From contig NC_065415.1 in the NCBI RefSeq assembly GCF_024362695.1, positions 16,409,438 through 16,473,437 on the forward strand: a stretch of 64,000 bases of DNA. Reading direction: 5' to 3'. The translations under genes and the position numbers were made by a program. This DNA is from Pectinophora gossypiella (lineage: Eukaryota > Arthropoda > Insecta > Lepidoptera > Gelechiidae). Within the stretch, counting starts at the first letter, position 1. The number at the start of each line of letters is the position of its first letter. Of the stretch, positions 57,201 to 64,000 are shown piece by piece. The notes beneath the pieces were generated by a model, which was not told the origin of the DNA, searched no databases, and was given only the letters and a program-made list of their open reading frames with translations.

Positions 57201-60200
57201 CGGTATTATATCAATATTATCTGAACCATCAGTATACGTGATGATTCATCAAGCCTATAGTGTAGGTACATTAAGGTCATTAGGTCATTGAACTTTTGGA
57301 TCGTAATTTGCTTGTAGTTTTTTACGTATTTATAACGATAGAACTCGGAAAAACGATAGGCCTCAAAATATAAGTTGGTACCCAAATAAACAGTTTTGAG
57401 TAATGTGTAAAGTTTATAAGTAAAAAAATCGAATTAATCTGTATAAGAAATATTAGATAGCCAAGATTGTTGTTTGTCTCGCTGAATTCAAAGTTTTGTT
57501 CCGTTGTACTTTTGTTACAAGTGGTGTAGATATAAATAAACTGTAACGACAAATTACATAATATGAGAATCATATTTAGGCACTAATATCATCATTAAGT
57601 ATGACAAAACAACAAAGGGCCTAGCCAAATCGCACAAAAACGAGGCGAATGGAATTGACATCAGTAAAACACGCGAATGTCACGTTTTTTTTTTAACTTT
57701 TTTTTCATAATCTCCTCAGATGCCACGTCCCAGAGTGCGAAGCCAACCACACCCTGCAGCAGGCGCCGTCAGTTGAGGAATGGGCCCCCGAGTGGTCCAC
57801 GTGGGCCATGCCCGAGGACATTACGGAGTGCAAGCGCTGGAAGCCGGTGGACCACGCCTGCGGGGCCGACTCGTTTGACAACAACACCAGGCTGGAGTGT
57901 GATAACTTCGTCTACCAATACAGAAGCAGTATTGTACCAGAGGTATGTATCTAGAATTACTATATTTTTTTAATAATAATAATAATAAAATTATTTATTA
58001 ATCAAACAAGGTACAATTTAAACAGGTAACAGCGAGCCCTGCACTAGGGATCACCCTGTATCGCAGTGGCTCAATGAGATACAATTTTCGCTTAAAATTT
58101 AATAAAATTGTACATCAAGTCCGGTGGAAACTTAACTTACTAGTAGAATAATACAGTTAAAAATTATATTAAGAAAAATAGGACATTAAAAATCTTAGAA
58201 TCTAAAACATTTAGAGAAAATCTTAAAAGATATTGAGATCAAGATGAAAATACAACACAATTTTAAGTTATAAAAAGGACATGTAACAATAGAAGTATTA
58301 GGTATGTAGTAAGTAATATGTGTATATGTCACCTTAAAATTGTAAATAACGTTAGATTATAATCTATCTCGCGAGATTGTGAACTGTCGAAAAATTGTGA
58401 AACGTAATATACTGCTTACAATTTAACGTATTATTATTCGTCAGATTATATGTGTAAGGGGATATTGTGTGTTTGTGTGTGTGTGTATGCACATAAACAT
58501 TAGATATCCCGTTAAAGTAAACAATGACTTTAGTCAATGGATGGCGCTGTCGAAATTTAACGTGATAAAATTACTTATTTTCTCATCGGGTACATAATTA
58601 TTCAAAAATACAATGTAATGGCAGTGTAGCGGACCCAACTAGTTGGCCACCTAGTTCCGCTCACATGCAACAGATGGCGCCACATTCTTCAAGCGGTCGT
58701 GAAACGCGGTATCGAAGTTTACACAGCAAGACGCATATATACAACTTCCAACACAACACTGTTGGATCGTCGATCCCTGGTCACACTACCAATTGTGGCT
58801 AGCGGGGTACTATGCTCAGTTCGGTACCCCGAAAACATCCTTTGGCGGCAGCACACCCTCGCCCCGCCAAAGCAGCTTTATAGCGCCATCTATATTGTAT
58901 TCGAGGAACGTAACCTGGAAAATCCCTCATTGGTAACAAACTTACACTTTGAATCGTCAATTTTTATTTTTCCAATTGAGCTAGTCACCTCACTTATAAC
59001 TAATTTCATGTTTTATTATATACGTTAAAAAAAAAACTGTTATGACCTTGTGTCTTTGGAAATGCGGATTAGAACAGGTTTAATAAATATTTGCTGTGCA
59101 AAGACTTTAAAGTATTTATAGGTACCTATTTTGGATACTATAATGGTGTTTTTCTCGTTCCAGTTTGACCTGGCGTGTCAGGAGTGGAAGCGGTCGTTGG
59201 TAGGCACCTTCCACAACATCGGGATGCTGATCTCCCTGCCGATCATGGGATATGTTTCTGACAGGTGCATTCACCAACTTTACTGTAACACGTTGGACTA
59301 GGAGTTGTGAAGCTTGAAGGAGCAGTCGGCTCCGTATGCAGGAACAAAAGAAATATAAAAAATAGCATTAAAAAAAAATAAAAGAAACTAGAAACAATCA
59401 CTGGTTGTGGAAAAAAAATTGTGTAAATTGTTCTTATCCAAATTGTACCTTACCCACTATATTCTGCAATATCACGCTTTTATATCTACTTAGACTTTTA
59501 GATGCCGGTGGTCGAATATTCGGAAGGTTATTCTTTGAAACCAATGGAAGGCTTTAGTTGGAAGCAAAGGAAAATGCTAACCGATTTTCCACAAAACTTT
59601 CGATGTCAAAACTTTCTACTTGGGATTTTTGATATTTCTTTTCCTCATAAGATAAGTTTCACTACTTATAGTTGTTGGACTTTTGGTATACTTTAAGTTT
59701 TATTTTAAGGATTTTTATTAACATACTTGTTTTAGTAGATACGATTAGTGCACTAACTGCAATATAAGCACAATGCACTCGCTAGTTTAGTGAAAAGAGA
59801 CGAGCTAACCGTCTTCATCCTCCCAGGTATGGTCGCCGCGCGGCGCTGGTGGTGAGCGGCGCGGGCGCAGGCGTGCTGGGGCTATGCAAGTCTTTCGTCA
59901 CCTCCTACCACACATACTTGCTCGCCGAGCTGCTCGAGACCGTGCTGGGCGCCAGCGTCTACCCCGCCGCTTTTGTACTCAGTGAGTATCATGTCAATCT
60001 TGATGATAGCAGTAGCATCTTCATCACTGGAACAGTCAACCGAACTTTAGGTAGTAATGTAGCCTGAAATTCTTTTAAATGTGCTATTCAAACATACCTA
60101 GATGCAGAGGAAAATGTTGTTAGAATTCAGTGGCGTAGCTACTATGAGACAAAATTGAGAGCCAATAAAGATTTTCTAGTTAACATTGAACTGCATTGTC

Positions 60201-63200
60201 ATTCTCACGATGGCGTGAATAAAACCCATGTTTTACAAAAACGTGTTTGTATTTTCCAGTGATAGAATGGTTGGGCGTCGGGCAGAGAATCCTAGCTAGC
60301 TTGGTGCTGGGCATTCCGCTGGCGATGGGAGCTGCTACGCTGTCACTTCTGGACTACCTGACGGGCTACTGGCGGCTGTGGGCGCGCGTAGCCTACCCCC
60401 CCTCCTTCCTGCTGCTGCTCTACCCCTGGGTGCTGCCTGAGAGCGTACGGTGGCTTGTCACCCGAGGCCGGTTAAATGAAGCTGTGCAGGTTTGTATATT
60501 TGATTCTAATTATTGTTAAAGAGACCTTCATTTTTTTTTTGACGTGACTTATTGCAGATTTGCCGCAGATGGCATTAACTACTTGGACGGACAAAAGAGA
60601 CCTTCAAGTAATATGCACCGAGAGGAGAAAAAAAAAAACAAAGAGACGACTAAATATCGACAGGCTTCGTTCCAATTATTTACTAGTATCTTTCTCAATG
60701 TTCTGAATATAATACCAGTGCAAAACACCCAAGTAATCTTCTCTACTAGAGTAGTATCGATCTCTTATGGTGTCATGTGGCAGAAAATTATATTTGCTGT
60801 TTCATTCTTTGCAGGTGATCAAGAAGGCGGCGAAGTGCAACCGGGTGACGATCCCGGAACAAGCCCTAGAGAAGATGCTGGTCAGCGAGTCGGAGACGCT
60901 GACGGACAAGACAGCAGTGCCTATTGAGGATGAGAGCCTGTTCCGAGCCTTCATCAAGTGAGTATTTATGCAGCTAGCTGTGGTATACTGAAGTACTGGT
61001 CAATGAGTTGAAGACGCTGATGGACAAGACAGCAGTGCCGATGAAGGACGATAGCATGTGGTAGTAGTGACGAATTAAGAAAAGTATAGTGATGATGCCG
61101 ATGTTGGTTGATAGGTAGAGAATAGCGACAAGTGGAGACGACGAGGGTTGAAATTTCGCAGAACGGAAGATCTTGGAGTGCCAACAGAGAGATGGTGTCC
61201 TTTCTGTAGCACGGTGGAGGAATATAAGGGCGATGGACTGATCATGCATTCCCAATTCACCATAGGTTTAATCATCATAATACAATAATGAATGTCAATA
61301 CAAAGAGTTGCAGCGGTCGCTACCTTGCAGCCGTTCGCTGATTAGATTAGACAGTATAAAATATTTATATATTTATGATTATTATTACTTTATAACGTAT
61401 TTTTTTGGCTGACTCATGATCCTAGCCGTTCTGTCTCCGTTTTGATTAGGAATGCGACATTCTATATTGATATTTCTTAGTTCATAGTAACAAGACCGGT
61501 TTCTGTGTTTGGAGAGTATTTGTCTAAAGCAATACATGAATTATTATTGTAGGCAAGTCACGTGTTCTTCCGTATGTTGGCGAAATTTTTCCACACCGAC
61601 TGACAAACTAGTTTCATACTAGTTGTCGGTTAGTTATTCGTATCTCTGTCAGGAAAAATAAAATGGTTAGGTAACTATATTGACAGGAACCTGTTGCGGC
61701 AAAAGAGATTTTTTTTTAATATTATTCTATAACATAAGTAACATGCGGCGATACCGTGTCACTGGTTTCCTGTTTTGTTTCTATAGGCACATAAGCACTT
61801 ATCCCTGTTTTTGTTTTGTTCAAGTTCAATGCACTTTCAATGTGAGCTCGTAGTCTACCTACTGAAAATATTGTAAAATATCAAGTACTTACGTTACGTT
61901 GTGGTCACTCCTATTCGTGGTTCGTATGATGCCTCTAACAAATTGTCTGTTAATGTCCATTGGGGTTTGATATGATTATCGTATCTCAGCATGCCCGATC
62001 TTAGGACTCTTAGGATTCTACTTGGATTGTTCAAATTTTTCAGGTTTGGCACAGACTATCAAAAACTCGCCCTTACGCTTACTCAAACTGAATAAAGATT
62101 AGCTCAGTTAGTAACATAATTTTGTCGAAGAAGAAGAAGAAGAAGGGCTGCTTAATACTGGATCCCAAACGGAAACCTTTTCTGTTGAGTATATAGTCTT
62201 ACAGAGCCGTCATGACAGCCTGGTTTGAATTTGATTTGACCTTTGCTTTCCGTGTGCTCACCAGATACGGCGCGCTGCGGCGGCGGCTGTGCGTGTGCTT
62301 CGTGTGGTGGATATCCGCCGTGTTCGTGTTCTATGGATTGGCGGTGCGCGCTCATGCGCTGGCGGGGTCTGCGCATGCGAACTACGCGCTAGTAGCTGCG
62401 GCTGAGCTGCCGGCGCTGCTGGCTAACACGCTGCTGTTGGATCGTGTCGGACGACGGCCTCTGCTGACTGCTGCGTTCTTACTGACTGCATTTGCGTTGA
62501 TCGCTATACCGTGCCTGCCTGACAGTAAGTGTCATAAAATATACGTTACCATGTTCTATGCGCTAGCGTCGTCTCTACATGGTGGTGACGGCTGAACTGT
62601 CGACGCTGCTGGATTGCGTTAGAGTTTGTACGTTGCCATCGCGTTAATCGCTATAACGTATGTGTCTGTAATAAGTATTTTACTTTTCCACTTCTTCTTA
62701 CTAAGTAATATAATTATCCTAATGATCATGAGTGTGGAAAATATCTAGTACTGCATTTCGGATACTGCTCTCGTAGAGTGATGTTGATTTACAGGATTGC
62801 CAACAGACAGTGCAGGGCAGGGAGGAATGGCGTCTTTTATAATATTTTGTGTAATTAAGAGAAAATTTGGACCTTAAAAAGGTTCTAGACTACTTGTTAC
62901 CAAGATTCATAACGGCCTCCGTGGTCCAGTGGTTGAGCGTTGGGCTCACGATCCGGAGGTCCTGGGTTCGATTCCCGGTGGGGACATATCACAAAAATTA
63001 CTTTGTGGTCCCTAGTTTGGTTAGGATATTACAGGCTGATCATCTGATTGTCCGAAATTAAGACGATCCGTGCTTCGGAAGACACGTTAAGCCGTTGGTC
63101 CCGATTACTACTTACTGATGTAAGTACGTAGTCGTTATATGAGTCATGTCAGGGGCCTTTGGCGGCTCAATAGTAACCCTGACACCAGAGTTGATGGGGT

Positions 63201-64000
63201 TGGTAATTCACCTCACAACCCACACGATAGAAGAAGACCAAGATTCAATTACTTCATCAAACGCCTGAACAATTTATCCGATCAAAAAAATACCTCTACG
63301 TTATTGCTAGCAAAACATACAACAGCTAAGCAAGTGCCGTAACTGTTATTGTTTACTTTCAGCGGCAAGCAGCTCGATCGGTACGGCGTTGTACCTGCTG
63401 GGCAAGGTGGGCGTGACGATGTCTCTGAACGCCCTGTACGTGTATAGTGCTGAGTTGTTCCCGACGCGTGCGCGGCACCGCTTGCTCGCTGCGTGCTCGA
63501 CACTCGGCCGGCTTGGGGCTATATTAGCGCCGCTTACGCCTTTGTTGGTACGTGGTTTCGTTTAACTATTTTATTCTGTTTTGTTACTTTTTTTCAAAAA
63601 ACCCCCTCTGATTTTTGATAGCGGAACATAATAATTAACTCTTTCTTCATTTAACCCTTTCACGGGCGGAGACCATGGGTCATTGATGATTCATTATAGA
63701 TAGTATGACACATAAGAATCGGAACGTCATAAGACGTTCTGTCTTTGAAAGTGTTAAAACCGTATAAAGGAGTAGAAACTTAGATTGTACAAAACATGTG
63801 CTCTACCACTATTTAGATAACTTAATTGTACCAATAACATTGGAACATTGTATTGTAACAACTTAAAACTATAAAGTTACAGGGTAGCTAATAATTACGT
63901 ACGCAAGTGATGGCATGAATAATCAGTTATTTATACCATAGCATAAGTATGTTTAATATTTATTTTATCTGTGCTAATCTGTATATTACAGGCGTCAATC
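46627..64000 (+). CDS. SLC22-type organic cation/carnitine transporter-like protein (3' end beyond window)
   Basis: Coding exons are 46627-46772, 57720-57942, 59164-59264, 59827-59981, 60260-60489, 60815-60957, 62265-62524, 63363-63547 and the first 9 nt of another at 63992-64000. This gives 484 codons, all phases consistent, introns GT-AG. Product: 12-TM MFS transporter of the SLC22 family, probably at the plasma membrane; substrate unknown. Landmarks are TM1 LLALPVLLTGVYGTNYVFLA; the Cys-rich loop RCHVPECEANHT with several N-x-T sequons; FDLACQEWKRSLVGTF; GYVSDRYGRR; LPESVRWL after TM6; DRVGRRPL after TM8; and AELFPTRARHRLLAACSTLGRLG. Its N-terminus is much shorter than that of the inverted paralog at 30761-40737. 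The ATG at 46627 is the best start. TM12 and the C-terminus lie outside the window. Confidence 0.92.
47535..47592 (+). repeat. 3' end of a non-LTR retrotransposon family (copy 3)
   Basis: AACTATGTTACCTACTGAAT and AAAGATATTTTTGAATTTGA match 4412-4530 closely; only the last part is present. Confidence 0.65.
47735..47815 (+). repeat. Poly(A)-type LINE 3' region, copy 3
   Basis: GTCCGGCCAAGTAGTTAATG, CCATCTGAGGCAAAACTACT and ATAAGTCACGTCAAATAAAA match the 3' end of the 53417-53700 element, in plus orientation. Confidence 0.6.
48159..48213 (+). repeat. (GA)n microsatellite
   Basis: Tandem GA dinucleotides with a few GG interruptions at the right end. Confidence 0.9.
49626..49737 (+). repeat. (CAAAT)n pentanucleotide array
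   Basis: About 22 uninterrupted CAAAT units. The array ends at CAATTTATTTGCGAG, as if it were the tail region of an inserted element. Confidence 0.95.
50110..50190 (-). mobile_element. SINE family 2 fragment
   Basis: CAGCCTGTAATGTCTTAACC and ACTAGGGATCACAAAGTGAT, minus orientation, covering only the part just after the tRNA-like head. Confidence 0.7.
50560..50640 (+). repeat. Dispersed repeat, copy 2
   Basis: CTAACAGAAAGCTGTGGTG and ACTTAGTTCATCTTGAGATG match 7855-7945. Confidence 0.4.
51128..51235 (-). repeat. Dispersed ATCCCCGAAGG repeat, copy 4
   Basis: Minus orientation: GCAATAGGCTCGCC, TATATGGGACTCAAAC and CTATCCCTCCGGGGAT. Confidence 0.55.
51275..51335 (-). repeat. Dispersed repeat pair member
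   Basis: Reverse complement of 14693-14752: ACGGCAACTCTCCGCTCCCC and GAGTTAGGTTTACCTCACC. Confidence 0.5.
53417..53700 (-). mobile_element. Poly(A)-type LINE 3' region with TSD (284 bp)
   Basis: Minus-oriented insertion beginning on the plus strand with a poly(T) run and GACGTGACTTATTGTAG. Bounded by the perfect 12-bp duplication TCTCTTTACGGC (53405-53416 and 53701-53712). Best preserved copy of a family with pieces at 11003, 21010, 47735 and 60531. Confidence 0.85.
53950..54096 (-). mobile_element. LINE ORF2 C-terminal fragment
   Basis: The minus strand reads GKGRPRRAHMEQIKEK, nearly the same as the 33639-33810 copy, preceded by EDDWTINKI. Confidence 0.75.
54120..54240 (+). mobile_element. 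SINE family 2, internally deleted copy K
   Basis: The head fragment CCGCCTCCGTGG is joined directly to the 3' part (CCTTTAGCGGATTAATAATA... CCCACACGATAGAAGAAGA). Confidence 0.75.
54782..54920 (-). repeat. 3' end of a non-LTR retrotransposon family (copy 4)
   Basis: GAACGTCTCATCCGCCTAAA and ACTACTGCAGCTTCTCACAA match the reverse of 4412-4530. Confidence 0.6.
56749..57078 (+). mobile_element. tRNA-derived SINE, family 1, copy F (complete reference copy)
   Basis: Perfect 13-bp duplication TATATTGTCAGAA (56736-56748 and 57079-57091). Single head CAGCCTCCGTGGTCTAGTGG, B-box-like GGTTCGATTGCC, core TTCCGTGCTTCAGAGGGCAC, end CCCAGCAGTGGGACGTATAG. Confidence 0.9.
57720..57942 (+). CDS. SLC22-like (plus) exon 2
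   Basis: Acceptor ctcctcag, donor gtatgt, phases 2/0. Extracellular loop CHVPECEANHT...; Cys pattern and N-H-T, N-N-T sequons; ends YRSSIVPE. Confidence 0.94.
57943..59163. other. SLC22-like (plus) intron 2, nothing recognised
   Basis: AT-rich 1.2 kb with a short (AAT)n run near 57975 and a short (GT)n run near 58470. No coding segment or named repeat identified. Confidence 0.5.
59164..59264 (+). CDS. SLC22-like (plus) exon 3
   Basis: 101 nt, phases 0/2. FDLACQEWKRSLVGTFHNIG, TM2 and GYVSD. Acceptor cgttccag, donor gtgcat. Confidence 0.95.
59827..59981 (+). CDS. SLC22-like (plus) exon 4
   Basis: 155 nt, phases 2/1. YGRRAALVVSGAGAGVLGL (TM3) and ELLETVLGASVYPAAFVL (TM4). Acceptor cctcccag, donor gtgagt. 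Confidence 0.95.
60260..60489 (+). CDS. SLC22-like (plus) exon 5
   Basis: Phases 1/0. IEWLGVGQRILASLVLGIPL (TM5), a TM6 segment, then LPESVRWLVTRGRLNEAVQ. Acceptor attttccag, donor gtttgt. Confidence 0.95.
60531..60593 (-). mobile_element. 63-bp 5'-truncated LINE end with TSD
   Basis: Poly(T) followed by GACGTGACTTATTGCAGATT, bounded by the perfect 13-bp duplication AAAGAGACCTTCA (60518-60530 and 60594-60606). Same family as 53417-53700. Confidence 0.88.
60815..60957 (+). CDS. SLC22-like (plus) exon 6
   Basis: VIKKAAKCNRVTIPEQALEK... cytosolic loop, ending FRAFI plus a split Lys codon (phases 0/2). A separate loop exon here has no counterpart junction in the minus-strand paralog. Confidence 0.92.
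60958..62264. other. SLC22-like (plus) intron 6
   Basis: Begins with a degenerate near-copy of exon 6 sequence: GGACAAGACAGCAGTGCC at 60902-60919 recurs at about 61022-61039 with GAAGACGCTGA before it and GAGGACGAT-like sequence after it. Otherwise AT-rich with nothing recognised. Confidence 0.5.
62265..62524 (+). CDS. SLC22-like (plus) exon 7
   Basis: TM7 (CVCFVWWISAVFVFYGLAV), TM8 (AAAELPALLANTLLL), DRVGRRPL and TM9 in one exon, phases 2/1. Acceptor gctcaccag, donor gtaagt. Confidence 0.94.
62910..63236 (+). mobile_element. tRNA-derived SINE, family 2, copy J
   Basis: Full length in intron 7 of the plus SLC22-like gene. Perfect 11-bp duplication ACCAAGATTCA (62899-62909 and 63237-63247). 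Head GGCCTCCGTGGTCCAGTGGT, end CCCACACGATAGAAGAAG. Confidence 0.92.
63363..63547 (+). CDS. SLC22-like (plus) exon 8
   Basis: Phases 1/0. GTALYLLGKVGVTMSLNALY (TM10), SAELFPTRARHRLL and GRLGAILAPLTPLL (TM11). Acceptor actttcag, donor gtacgt. Confidence 0.95.
63992..64000 (+). CDS. SLC22-like (plus) exon 9, first 9 nt only
   Basis: Acceptor tatattacag at 63991, then GCG TCA ATC in the expected phase 0. The paralog has its last exon at this junction, so this is probably the terminal exon, cut by the window edge. Confidence 0.65.

Larger units (their letters stand above)
46773..57719. other. SLC22-like (plus) intron 1 (10.9 kb), repeat-rich
   Basis: No further coding exon seen. Holds LINE ends (47535, 47735, 53417, 53950, 54782), simple repeats (48159, 49626), SINE pieces (50110, 54120, 56749) and dispersed repeats (50560, 51128, 51275). 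Nothing recognised in 51340-53400 or 54930-56730. Confidence 0.6.

Overview
This is a stretch of insect nuclear DNA, almost certainly from a moth or butterfly (Lepidoptera). Coding sequence sits in GC-rich exons with GT-AG introns inside AT-rich flanks. Short TAGGTAGGTACCT-type strings are everywhere. The intergenic and intronic DNA is full of tRNA-derived SINEs, 5'-truncated non-LTR retrotransposons and MITEs of lepidopteran type. There is no sign of bacterial or viral gene organisation.

Four protein-coding genes are supported. (1) A single-exon mannose-1-phosphate guanylyltransferase (GMPPB type) lies on the minus strand at 1747-2853. (2) Head-to-head with it, 870 bp away, is a 7-exon plus-strand gene of the major facilitator superfamily (MFS) at 3723-27951. 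It encodes a 551-residue MFSD8/CLN7-like lysosomal membrane protein, and its exons join in frame from ATG to stop. (3) Convergent with that is a 9-exon minus-strand SLC22-type organic cation/carnitine transporter-like gene at 30761-40737 (585 residues, complete). (4) Divergent from gene 3, after a 5.9-kb spacer, is a second SLC22-type gene on the plus strand. It starts at 46627 and runs off the right edge; eight full exons and the first 9 nt of a ninth are present. Genes 3 and 4 share identical intron phases at seven shared junctions and two exons of identical length (101 and 155 nt), so they are an inverted paralogous pair.

Layout: 1-1740 holds a non-autonomous hAT element. 2854-3722 is the shared GMPPB/MFSD8 promoter region. 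The 13.2-kb intron 2 of the MFSD8 gene (6353-19547) holds several MITEs, a gypsy-type LTR element with identical LTRs nested in the tail of a SINE, and a LINE fragment. Intron 6 (22242-27600) holds an apparently intact Tc1-type DD34E transposon and two SINE copies. The SLC22 introns and spacers hold more SINEs of three families and many truncated LINE ends with clear target-site duplications.

Functionally, GMPPB makes GDP-mannose for glycosylation. The MFSD8-like protein is expected in lysosomal membranes and has a luminal loop carrying an N-glycosylation sequon. The two SLC22-like proteins are expected at the plasma membrane. Apart from the SLC22 pair being a local duplication, nothing in the sequence ties these genes into one pathway. 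The most unusual signals are in the mobile DNA: SINEs whose 5' head is repeated in tandem 17-bp units inside the target-site duplication, a SINE with joined tRNA-like and 5S-rRNA-like head parts, a nested LTR/SINE insertion, and MITEs with strand-asymmetric motif arrays.
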